Position numbers and translations under genes: made by a program
Shown: positions 11,756-22,447 of the stretch, piece after piece
How positions within the stretch are numbered: the stretch's first letter is position 1
Layout of the letters: each line of letters begins with the position of its first letter
NCBI RefSeq assembly: GCF_008831285.2
Contig: NC_045139.1
Span: forward strand, 64,501-128,500
DNA from: Nymphaea colorata
Taxonomy: Eukaryota > Streptophyta > Magnoliopsida > Nymphaeales > Nymphaeaceae
Reading direction: 5' to 3'
DNA length: 64,000 nt
Notes under the pieces: model-generated
The model's input: the letters and a program-made list of their open reading frames with translations, nothing else
Databases searched by the model: none
Told to the model about the DNA's origin: nothing

Positions 11756-12161
11756 TGTCACGGGCTGACAACTTCGGCCCGTGCGACGCGGCAAGAACCT
11801 GATTGCCGCAAGCCTTCAAACCACTGAACGGGACGCAAAAGTAGTTTGAAAAAACAAGTGTATAAAGAATGTTTGTGAATAAAGAAATCTCGCAATGTAT
11901 TCGCTTGAAAAATTAGTACATCACGAGAAAGATAAGTAAGGAGAATGATCTCGACTTTACTTATGTAGGATGGCCGAAGCCGCTTACAGGATTCTCATGC
12001 TGACCACCCAAAACAAGAAATCTCAATACTTGACACTTAAACCGGTGGGAGGGTACTCCCTTACAAGTAAACATGCATAAGCAAATGACTCAACATAAGC
12101 AAATGAAGCACAATGCAAAACAAAGCAAAAGACTGTACAGACTCCCAGACACAGGGGAACA
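11756..12161 (-). repeat. 3' LTR of the chromovirus (406 bp)
   Basis: Downstream LTR in element orientation, preceded by the polypurine tract. The termini are TGTTCC...GTGACA on the minus strand. It carries about 20 substitutions relative to the 5' LTR, mostly transitions. Confidence 0.93.
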
Positions 12162-12175
12162 GGCTCCCCCCTTCA
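12162..12175 (-). other. Polypurine tract
   Basis: The minus strand reads GAAGGGGGGAGCC directly before the 3' LTR, the site where plus-strand DNA synthesis is primed in LTR elements. Confidence 0.8.
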
Positions 12176-12177
12176 AG

Positions 12178-15100
12178 TTATGCGCCATCCTTGGCGCCAG
12201 CAGTTTCATGATAGGCCTTGACTTCCAGCGGGTAGCGCTGCTTCATGCGGAATGCATACTCCCAGGTGGGGTTGTGTTCGCCTATCCACTTCACTTGGTA
12301 CTTCTTCGGCTCCCCCAAATAGTTTGTCTTGTGCCAAAAAATCTCTTCCATCTGACGGTCCGCCGCTCGCTTGGTCGGCCGGGCTCGCTGCAGGATCGGG
12401 TCTCGTTCTGGAACGCTTCGCTCGGGGTCTTCCTCATCGACATAGAAGGGCTTCAGGTTACAAACATGGAACACTGAATGCACCTTAAAGTCTTGCGGCA
12501 AGTCTAGCTTGTAGGCTAGCTTTCTGATTCTCTTCAGCACTGTGAAGGGTCCCTCATACTTGCTGATCAATGACCTGTGTCGCCTACGAAAAATGCCCGT
12601 GCGATCAGGATAGAGCTTTATGAGGACTTCATTACCCACTCGGAATTCCATTGGCCTTCGATTCCGATCTGTAAACTTTTTCATTTTTTTGGCGGCCTTG
12701 TGTAAGAACGTCTTAACCATATCCGTCTGTTCCTGTCAATCGCGAACGAACTAGTAGGCAAAAGTGAGTCTTTCCTTTTTTTGGGCTGCAAAAGTATGCG
12801 GCATCAACGGTTGTTGTCCAGTGGCTATTTCGAATAGACTATGTCCAGAAGACTCGCTCTTCTGCAAATTGTAGCGAAATTGAGCTACATCCAACAATTT
12901 CACTCAATCCTTTTGATTCGCACCGACATAGTGTCGAAGGTATTGTTCCAACAATCCGTTGATTCGTTCAGTTTGGCCGTCGTTTGAGGGTGGAAACTTG
13001 TTGAGAATAATAAATCCAAACCCAACAAACGAAATACTTCGCGCCAAAATTTTCCTGTGAAGCGAGCGTCCCGATCACTGACAATGCTTTTCGGCACGCC
13101 CCAACAATATGCTTCACGAACAACTCGGCCGTCTTTTCCGCGGGACATTCTTTAGATGCTGGGATAAAGGTGACATACTTTGAAAATCTATCCACAACCA
13201 CAAGGATGGAGCTGAAGCCGTCAACTTTGGGCAAGCTGACGATAAAGTCCATGGAGAGACATTCCCACGGACGTTCTGGAATAGGAAGAGGCTCCAGGAG
13301 ATCGGCAAGCTTCTGGTTTGTTCCCTTGTCCTGCTTACAGATCAAGCATGTTTTCACATATGCTTCAACGTCGTCGCGCATCTATGGCCAGTAGTAGCCA
13401 CGTTCAAGCAGTGCCAGTGTCCGCTCCTGGCCAGGATGGCCAGCCCACAACGAGTCATGACACTCCTTCAGCAACTCTCGTCGGAGATTGCCCCATCTAG
13501 GCACGAACACTCGTCCGCCCTTTGCCATCAAAAGTCCATCTTGTAGCCAGAATCGTCGCGTCTTTCCCGCCTCCGTTGTTTCGACCAAGTGCTTGGCCAC
13601 TGGGTCCTGCTTCATGCCTTCTCGAATCCGCCCGAGAAAAGCACCCTCGAGTTGCGCTTCGGATGATGCTGTCCGGGTAGCTGCCAACTCCGCCTTCCGA
13701 CTCAGTGCATCGGCTACGATGTTTGTCTTCCCTGCCTTGTATTCCAAGGCAAAATCGAATTCTGCAAGGAATTCCTGCCATCGAGCTTGCTTCGGACTCA
13801 ACTTCTTTTGAGTCTGGAAGTAGCTTGTGGTTACATTATCAGTCTTTACCACGAATTGAGACCCCAATAAGTAATGCCTCCATGTGCGAAGATAATGAAT
13901 AATGGCTGTCATTTCCCTTTCGTGCACGGAGTACCGTCGCTCTGCGTCTTTCAGCTTCCGACTCTCATAGGCAACTGGATGACCTTCCTGCATCAAAACT
14001 CCGCCAATGGCAAAATTTGATGCATCTATGTGGACTTCAAATTTCCTTGTGTGGTCGGGCAACCTGAGCACAGACTCCTACGTCAGGGCCCTCTTCAACT
14101 TGTCGAATGCATCTTCTTCGAGCTCTTCCCAAGCCCAAGTTTGGTTTTTCTTTAACAGATCAGTGAGAGGCGCAGTTATCAAAGAATACCCATCAATGAA
14201 TCGTCGATAGTAATTTGTCAAACCGAGAAAAGAACGTAGTTCTGGTACATTGGTTGGCGGTTTCCAGTCTTGAATTGCCCTCACATTTTCTGTGTCCATT
14301 CGCAGTTGACTTTTTCCTACAATGTGACCGAGAAAACTGATTTCCGATTGACCGAATAGGCACATCTCGCGCTTCACATAGAGTTCGTTTTCCTCCAATA
14401 CCTTGAACACTGTTCACAAGTGTTCTACATGGTCCCTCATGGAGCTGTTGTACACTACAATGTCATCAAAATAGACTACCACGAACTTATCTAAGTACAG
14501 ATAGAATATCTTATTTATTAGAGTCGAAAAAGTGGCTGAGGCATTCGTCAACCCGAACGACATTACCAAGAATTCAAAGGCACCGTAACGAGTGACGCAA
14601 GTGGTCTTTGGCTCGTCGCCATCAACAATCCGAACTTGCCAATATCCTGATCTAAGGTCTAACTTGAAAAACACTTGAGTTTTGCCTAGTTGATCAAACA
14701 GATCTGCAATCAAAGGTAAGGGGTACTTGTTCTTCACCGTTACCTTGTTCAATGCTCGATAATCCACACATAGCTTTTTGGAGCCGTCATGCTTCGCTTG
14801 GAATAACACTGGTGCACCAAAAGGAGCTTTGGAGGGTCTGATTATACCTCCAGCTAGCATCTCGTCCAACTGTCGCCGAAGTTCTCTTAATTCTGCAGGG
14901 ACCATTTGATATGGTGTCATTGCCGGGGGTTTGGCACCAGGAAGGAGTTCGATGGCATGATCCACCTCACGTCGAGGTGGCAGCCGTCTAGGGAGCTCCG
15001 CAGGCATTGTTCCTGTGAATTTCGCTAAGACAGGCGCAAACGCCTCTGGGACCAAACCAGGGGAGTCATTAGTCACTTCCCTGATTGCCACCAAGTACGT

Positions 15101-15970
15101 CTCTTCGCCGTGCTTGAGGCATTTATTCAACTGAAGGGCAGATATCATTGCGGCTTTGCCCTTATCCCTCTTTATCGATGTTACTGGAACTATACAAGGG
15201 GACTTCTCATCCATGATACTGATACTGCGTAGGTGTGACATTGAGACCATTTTCGCAGTACTGATGAGCTCCATGCCTAGGATCATCCGGAAATCGTCCA
15301 TCGGGACCACCGAGAAGTTGGCCCTTCCTGACCAACTCTCAATCTTCACAATCGCATCCCGGGCCACTCCATGGATGGGTTTGGCCTCTGAGTTCACCGC
15401 CTTCATGCGTAACTCTCCCCTCTCAAGGGTTAGGCCTAGTCTCCTCGCCTCCTCAACTGAGACAAAGTTATGTGTGGCTCCCGTGTCTACCATAGCCAGG
15501 GTAGACATTCCATTTACCAGGATTTCCAAGTACATGAGCTCGTTAGAAGGTGTCGCTGTCACCTTCACTTTTTCCTCCCTTTTTATGGTGTTCAGAAGTT
15601 GAAGTGCACCCATCTTTGGTCCTTCACCTTCTTCACATTGTACCGCATTAGCAGATTGCCTTGAAGAGCTTGTTTGATTGTCCCTGTTTACACGCTTTGG
15701 ACATTGCCTTCCTAAGTGATTACCATCACAAAACCAACATTTCAACACTCTATTCTGAGAGTTGTCGTTTATGCGAAAGAAAGTTCTTCTTTCGACTTGG
15801 CGCTGAGTTGAAGGTTCATTTTTTCGTTCCCTTCGATCATCTTTCTTTCCTCCATGGTCAGGCTTCCTCGACGGCTTGAAGGCGTTAGTGTAGCTCTTGC
15901 GCTGAGTATCAGCCAAACGTTCTGCTACCACGTAAGCATCCTCCAAGGTCTCTTGATTACTCCTTTCCAC
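12178..15970 (-). pseudogene. Chromovirus pol: protease, RT, RNase H, integrase, chromodomain (several stops/frameshifts)
   Basis: Segment 15970-14414 has a zinc knuckle ([13 protein letters not shown]), a protease active site ([10 protein letters not shown]) and reverse transcriptase with [10 protein letters not shown] and the catalytic [10 protein letters not shown]. Stops follow at about 14414 (after HVEHL) and 14078. RNase H lies in 14071-13382 (HIDASNFAIGG, then TDN and ADALSR), ending with the integrase HHCC finger. Integrase continues in 13381-12968 (CLICKQDKG, MDFIVSLPK, VVDRFSKY) and shifts frame at about 13110 to 13148-12900 ([12 protein letters not shown]). The last part, 12720-12178, carries the integrase C-terminus and a chromodomain (YQVKWIGEHNPTWEY). 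Each break lies inside a conserved domain, so these are mutations, not programmed shifts. Confidence 0.92.
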
Positions 15971-15988
15971 TTCAGATTGTGCCCACGA

Positions 15989-16791
15989 CTAAAGTCCCAA
16001 AATAAACCAGTTCAATTTATCTTGTTCTTGCATATCTGGCACATCTAACATCAGCCTTTGATAGGCCCTCACGTAATCTCGCAAGGATCTGGTATGTTTC
16101 AGTTCACCAACCATCTGATAGGCATGACGTGTCGCATTCGGGGGCATGAAATAAGTTCTTAACTCTCGCTGAAAATCATCGAGAGTGCCTATTGTACAGA
16201 TCCCCTTTTGAATGTCGAGCCTTTTCCTTCTCCACCATGCCACAACATCGCCCTCTAGCAACATAGCCGCAGTCTTGACTTGAAGGTCGTCCCCCATAAC
16301 GCCTTGCAAGTCCAGGTAATTCTCCACTTGGAATAAAAAGTTGTCGATCACTCGACGATCCCGAGTTCCATTGTATTTAGTTGGTCTCTGAACGTCGACC
16401 CTCGCTGGTCGATCGTCACCTCCACCTACAGAGATTTGTCGCTGTAGTGTGCGGTTCTTTACCTGAAGTTCCTTGACTTCAGCCTGTAACGCGATCACTG
16501 TGTCAGTCATTCCCGATTCATGGCCACTAGGTCAGCCATTTGTTCCCGTAGTACCTTCATCTCGTCCTTCATTTCCCCGAAGGACTCAGCTGCATTACCC
16601 AACGCTTCTTCATGAGTAGTTACGTCGGTAGCCAGCTTGTTCACCATCTCGATCTGGTCTTCCTGACCCTGGGATGTACCCATCTCGTCAGAATGGGCTA
16701 CCCCCTTGCCCTTGGCACTTCGCAGATTGTATTGAGTTGTCAGAGCTTTTTCCTCTTCGATCAACGATCGTTGGAGGTCTCTTTCGATCAA
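15989..16791 (-). pseudogene. Chromovirus gag region (frameshifted, stop at its end)
   Basis: Frame 1 (16791-16507) starts MIERDLQRSL and is rich in charged heptad-like segments. Frame 2 (16510-15989) continues with a coiled coil (ALQAEVKELQVKNRTLQRQI) and the retrotransposon gag core (NFLFQVENYLDLQG, AAMLLEGDVVAWWRRK, LRTYFMPPNATRHAYQ). The ATGA overlap at 16507-16510 points to a one-base shift in what was one frame. A TAG at 15989-15991 then separates it from the zinc-knuckle region, where the frame otherwise continues. Confidence 0.85.
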
Positions 16792-16853
16792 CGATCATCG
16801 GCGTGTAGTTCTACACCGACTATCCAACCGCTTCCCCAGATTGCCGAACCTGG

Positions 16854-16865
16854 GCTCTGATACCA
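16854..16865 (-). other. Primer-binding site, initiator tRNA-Met
   Basis: The minus strand reads TGGTATCAGAGC, an exact match to the plant initiator tRNA-Met 3' end complement, two bases from the 5' LTR. Confidence 0.92.
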
Positions 16866-16867
16866 GT

Positions 16868-17273
16868 TGTCACGGGTTGACAACTTCGGCCCGTGCGGCG
16901 CGGCAAGAACCTGATTGCCGCAAGCATTCAAACCACCGAACGGGACGCAAAAGTAGTTTGAGAAAACAAGTGTATAAAGAATGCTTGTTAATAAAGAAAT
17001 CTCGCAATGTATTCGCTTGGAAAATTAGTACATCACGAGAAAGATAAGTAAGGAGAATGATCTCAACTTTACTTATGTAGGATGGCCGAGGCCGCTTACA
17101 GGATTCTCATGTCGACCACCCAAAACAAGAAATCTCAATACTTGACACTTAGACCGGTGGGAGGGTACTCCCTTATAAGTAAACATGCATAAACAAATGA
17201 CTCAACATAAGCAAAGAAAGCACAATGCAAAACAAAGCAAAGGACTGTACAGACTCCCAAACACAGGAGAACA
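16868..17273 (-). repeat. 5' LTR of the chromovirus (406 bp)
   Basis: Upstream LTR in element orientation. It ends CCCGTGACA on the minus strand next to the primer-binding site and begins TGTTCTCCTGTG. It has the same length as its partner at 11756-12161. Confidence 0.93.
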
Positions 17274-17625
17274 GTCCAACTATTATTAATTAATTGTCAC
17301 AATAGCTATGCTCGATGATAATTATCTTTTCAAGTGGCATAAGAAATTTCTTCAACTAAAGCAATCTCTTTTCATCAAAACGTTGATGATACCTTTAGAT
17401 AATTAAGGGCTTAGCATTATGTACGTTTTAGCTTGACAGAGTCGGTAGTATGTCGAGTGGAGATATGAACTGTCATCATGCGTATCGCAAGATATCGTAA
17501 GTTAAGGAAGGTGAATCAGGGATCATTATCATTAGATGTATTTCTCAAGTTGGGACTCTCTCTTTTGGTTTAGGAATCCGAGTTCTATCAAAAGCATCAT
17601 CATGTAGTCGAAATGGGCTTGTCTA

Positions 17626-17829
17626 ATGTTGAGCGCAGTAAAAATATTGTCGTCCAAATTCCGGACGTACAGATGGCTTTTTAGACCAGCAGTTTACACA
17701 GTAAACCGTCGGCCCAAGAAAGAAGGGAAAAATAGCTCACCGTATGAGATGATTTTTCAGAAAAAGCCAGATTTTTCACATCCACCCATGCCAGCTGATG
17801 GCGATTTAATTCAAGCTCTACCTTTTTAA
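17626..17829 (+). pseudogene. Possible Copia integrase C-terminal scrap
   Basis: A short stretch reading VYTVNRRPKKEG...SSPYEMIFQKKPDFSH resembles the region after the Copia integrase core (VNR-P, SPYE, KP--SHL). No other Copia domain is seen around it and no LTR was found. This is a low-confidence homology call; it could be a very old element fragment. Confidence 0.3.
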
Positions 17830-20690
17830 GGATAAGTCCATTGGAATAACTTGTCTCCATTTTGAAGTAAAAACTACATTTCTTCTCGAGGGAACTACGT
17901 CTTTACCTTACGGAGCAAGTTCGACTGCCTGAATATTTGTTTCTGGTTGGATGATCCATAAGAAGTAGTTTTGGATTTTCAATTGATGCTTTTAAGGAAA
18001 ATGAAAGATCCCAAAAAGAATTAGTACGTATTGCACGCATTAAACTTGGAGTAGCTATCGAAGAATTTTGTGACAATGTCGTTGGTTTAACTCTCGTGCA
18101 ATGCATAGACGATCAATCCAAGCAATCGAGCTAAAGAAAAGAACAATAGAAACATGCCCTCCAGACGATCAGCGTCCGCCCGTGATTGATGAAGAGAAGA
18201 GATGACCTCCACAAATTTGGAGAAAGTTTATGTAGGAAATGTTGTCCATCCAACGCACCCATGTAGGGGGAAGACACGAATCCAAGAACCGATCAAATAG
18301 TTGCGATGAGAGACGGCACCTTGTTTATCTTTCCTGTGTTGCAAGGAATGAATGGGGAGGAAAAGGATATCCAGCGGCTGAGGATGTGTCGCCTGACTGA
18401 TTCTATCTGCCGTGTTTTAGCTGCTTTGTCCTCATCACTGACTGTTTGTACTGGCAGACGGAGTAGTTGCCAATTTATGGACTTTCCAACGCATGAAGTC
18501 CAAAACAAGACTCTCTCAACTGTCGCTTACTTAACGAAACAAGTATTCTTCGTATATACGCGCGGCCGTTACTCTATCTCGTTGTCGTCGTAAATCAACC
18601 ATTAGCGTGGCAGGAAAAATTACAGTTGAAAATTATAAGCAATTATATATATATATATATATTGAAAATTTTCAAGCTTGTCTTAGGGGTGAGTAAAATT
18701 TAATTTTATTCAGGATTTTTTTTCTTTGCCCATCAAAGGCTTGAAAAAATTTTAGCTATATTTTCTGTGCCAATCAAACACAACTTGAAGTTCAAATAGG
18801 TGGGAAAAATTTCTCTTCCATCTTACTCCAGGAAGTTTATCCTAGGTAAAAAAATTTATGAATTTTTTTTTTATGTGGGCGTCAAATGCTCCCAAAAGGA
18901 ATTTATTTTCACGTCGCAACATGCTAATTGAGATGAAGAGGCAAGATTGGATTTGTACGATTAAAAGAATGTAATGTGATGATCGCACAATCTCTAATTA
19001 CATGAAAGGGGGTTCATTCTCCCTTTCATAATATGACAAAGCTGTTGTTCTGGTAAGTCGCCTGTACCTATGTAAATTTTTTAAACAAATTTATAGATTT
19101 AAACCTTGTCCTAATATCATGGATGTAAGTCCTCAACCTGCCATTTTTTTGTTCGTAATCTCCAATAGTGCGATAAAGTGTAGGATATGTTTGATGGTAT
19201 AGATAGCTTTTACTTCATGGTAAGGCGATCTTCACCACGCACACTTAAGGCTTCAAGCGCTTGATGAAAAGGTTCAGGGTTTCATTCACCGTATTTCATT
19301 TTCAAGTATATTTGAAAGCAGATGAGAAAGGTCTGACTTTTTTCACCAAATTTTGAGTGCAAGTACACTCGGAGAATACCAACCGGGAAATAATTAATAG
19401 AGATTTAAACAGTTTGAGTTCAAGATGGATATACTATTTCCTGGATCCTACACGGTGTGCTCTTCTTATTCGGACTTACGTTCGAATTCAAACTTGGATT
19501 TTTGAAACCACATTTCAAATCGAACGAGGGTAAAATCCAAACTTTAGATTTGGGGGGTTGAATTATTATCGTATTCAAATTCAAAAGTTGTTTACTTAAA
19601 CTGTGTGCCAAGTTCGAGTCCAATTGAGCTTCAGATTCATTCTTCTTTACCACACCCGACTAAATAGATTCAGTTCCAGGCGTAGGCTTGGGAATTGAAC
19701 ATTGGGACCATCGTTCTAGTGGAGAAAGTGTTGTGTTTGAATGACGCCCTCAATGAATATAATAATAGTTTTGCTCAAAACAGAACCAAGTTTTGGAAAC
19801 ACGGATTTGTGTAAAGATTGACGATAAGATCGAAACTATGTTTTCTGAACAAAGGAACTCATTTTAAAAATGTCGTTTTCGTTAAAGCTCGGGTTTCTCA
19901 TAGACCTAATTTGATTTGATTTGATTTGATTAGGGACGTCACCGGAACACATTTTAAACCCTCCCCGAGCTCTCTTTCCAAGGGGGGGAAAGACAAAGTT
20001 AGGAAAAAGTAAAAAGCGAACGGGAATGGGGGATGGAGAAATTCGTCGTCCCACTTTCCCACCCACCCCGGACGTCAGCATCTTAACTTATACGAGAAGA
20101 AGGGAACGTTGGCAGGATTCGTTTACAGTGGCATAGGAACCAAGCTGAGGAGCGACGAACAACCAACGGAAAAGTGGGTCATTTTTGACAGACGACGGTC
20201 AGCGGCGCCATGGAGCTATCATGACGCCTTCATCTGCTTGAGCGAGGCTGGCGTCTCGACATTGATGAAATCTCTGTCTTTGTTTAAGTATTGCTTCTTT
20301 GTTACATTGAATGTCTGTGGTCGCCGGGAAGGGAAGACAGGGACTCTGAAGCCTGAAGTGGACAGGGGCATCCCGGCCTCTGTTTATGTTTATGTTTATG
20401 TTATGTGCGTGCCTGTTGAGAAGGAAGGCGCGGGGCCTACCGCCTACAAGTCAAGCAAACCGAACAACCGAGTCAAAAAGATTAAAAAAAAGAAAGAAAT
20501 AGGAGAATATACATGGTCGCCGGTGGCGGTTGACTCCGTCTGCTCAACCCGTTCGACGAGGGATGGGCATGCGTCCTGGTGGAGGGTCCGCAAGCACAAT
20601 CGCGAAACTTCATGTAAAAAAGAGGCGGAGGGAGAAAGACAGTATAACAAGGCGGCTTTCTGCTGTTGGTGGCTGGTGAGGGGAAGTTAG
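17830..20690. other. Intergenic, nothing firm
   Basis: AT-rich sequence with an (AT)n microsatellite at about 18643-18662 and a short GATTT repeat at 19911-19930. No coding block, tRNA or transposon end was recognised. Confidence 0.5.
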
Positions 20691-22447
20691 TTCTCGGTTT
20701 TTCCTTTATCTTTGGCTTCCCCCGCATCGATCCTCTGCCATCTTTTTTCCGTCTCCGTATCTTTCAGACAGTCCCCATGGCTTCTCCCCTCCCCTTCTGC
20801 GCAAGCCGTTGACTTTCTTAAAAGGGGCGGGTGTTGGTCTGTTTGCGGTCCTGATGCGACAACCCTTCTCATGCACGCTGCAGGCACCATTTCCCTGCCA
20901 GTTTTGGCTTGCTTCTGCTCCGGTGATGACTGCTCAATTGAAGTGCCTCCATCGGCCGTAATTCCTTTTTTACCCTGCCTTCGTGGAGCTCCATCTTCCT
21001 TGCGGGGAGGATGCATGATAAGCATCTACGATACCGGCCACTAACAATTCTGCTCCGGCAATTCCAGCTGCTTGTCTTCCCCACCCGTCGTCCTCCAAGG
21101 TAAAGCTGCTTTGCTTCTTTTCTTCGTGCTGCCTGCTTGTCTTCATGGCAACAACAGACCAATAAAACCAAATACCCTATTACCGTAACCTATTGCGTTG
21201 GACCTCTCAGACGCTACCTTTGTGCATTTCTTTGTGTTTCTGTGGCGTGCGAAGAACATTAAGTAGTAGTTGATGTCTTTGCACGAAGCATATTTCTGAA
21301 CTTTTAACTCCCTCGTTGTTCTCTATGCTTCACAGCGAAACAGTAAATAGAACTCCTTCCTTGTTCTGTATGCCTCTCACTGAAACAGTAATTCCACGTG
21401 CTTCGTGTCCACGGCATGAAACCATTTGAATTTCGTTTTTTTCTGCCAGAAGATTCGATAACAGCCAACAGGGCCCCCAACAGAAAATATTTTGCACAGG
21501 CTTGGATGACACATTTAGCCGGTATTCCATTCCAACAGTAACTAACAGAATTACGGAAGAATGGTTGATCGTTCTTTTTTTCCTTTCAATCACCATTTTT
21601 TTGTGAAAGCAAATGACAACCCAGATGAGGGGCTCCCATGACCAGGCAACCCTTTAAGGTGAAACAGGTGGCGACCTCATCTTCACTTCAAACAATCTTT
21701 TTCTGAATTATCGTTGAAGGAATCCTCTATTTGTTGTTAGTACTGTCCTAGCTTCCTTGTAATTGACTGCAATTATTCCATGTTACATTTTTTGTTAGTA
21801 CGGTCCTAGCTGCTTCCATAAACATCCTTGTGACGGACTGCAAGTTACTGAAAGATTATAGAAACTGGATCTCACTTTATTTGTCCACTAGTCTAGATAA
21901 GTCTTCTTTACACTTGCGAATCTTCAGACCAAATGGCAGTTAATGCCTCATTTATGAAGGATAAATCTCTTCCTCCACCTAATCCTGTACTCGAACGGCA
22001 GTTAAAGGAAGACAAATAGTTTTAACCATTGATTTGCTGTTCCTACGGACTAGTTGTTTTCATGGTTCACTCTTCTGTTCGTGTCTTGGGTCTGGTAAGA
22101 GGCCTTGTTTCAGTCATAAATTCCTGTGATGCCTTAAAATATCCATGATTAGCATGCTAACAGCTGTATACATAACGTCTGTGACACAAGATGGCACATT
22201 CAACATCATTGATGAAATTGTTTAGCTTTAAACATTTATCTGTTTTACATAATGTTGTGAGTAAATTCCTGATATTTTTATTTCAATTCATGTTTTTGTG
22301 AAGTATTCTTCGTGCAGTTTGAGTGCTTTAACTCACTTTTGTGTCAAATGCATGCCATTCCATTGACAGGTCATCTGATTATGGATCTTTAGATTCTGTT
22401 CTAGTGTAAGTGAAAGAACAATTCTCTGTTGACTGAGCAATTCTCCT
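20691..22447 (+). promoter_or_regulatory. Probable 5' UTR/promoter region of the U-box gene (with 5' UTR intron)
   Basis: A CT-rich, GC-richer patch at about 20690-21100 ends in a good donor (CCAAG|GTAAAG at about 21099). A plausible UTR exon at about 22371-22447 follows an acceptor (TTGACAG) and leads directly into the ATG at 22448. Long open frames on both strands across 20700-21040 show no domain and are likely due to composition. The whole assignment is inference without transcript data. Confidence 0.35.

Larger units (their letters stand above)
11756..17273 (-). mobile_element. Ty3/Gypsy chromovirus-type LTR retrotransposon, full length, inactivated
   Basis: Two 406-bp LTRs (11756-12161 and 16868-17273) enclose gag-pol on the minus strand. 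A perfect 5-bp target duplication GTCCA lies at 11751-11755 and 17274-17278. The primer-binding site (16854-16865) and a purine tract (12162-12175) are in place. The polyprotein order is gag, zinc knuckle, protease, reverse transcriptase, RNase H, integrase and chromodomain, which defines Ty3/Gypsy and, with the chromodomain, a chromovirus. At least five stops or frameshifts break the frame. By eye the two LTRs differ at about 20 of 406 positions, so the insertion is not recent. Confidence 0.95.

Noticed and set aside
20109-21171. Several overlapping open frames on both strands (up to 193 residues)
   Set aside because: Low-complexity, GC-richer stretch with no recognisable motif; better explained as promoter/5' UTR of the U-box gene.
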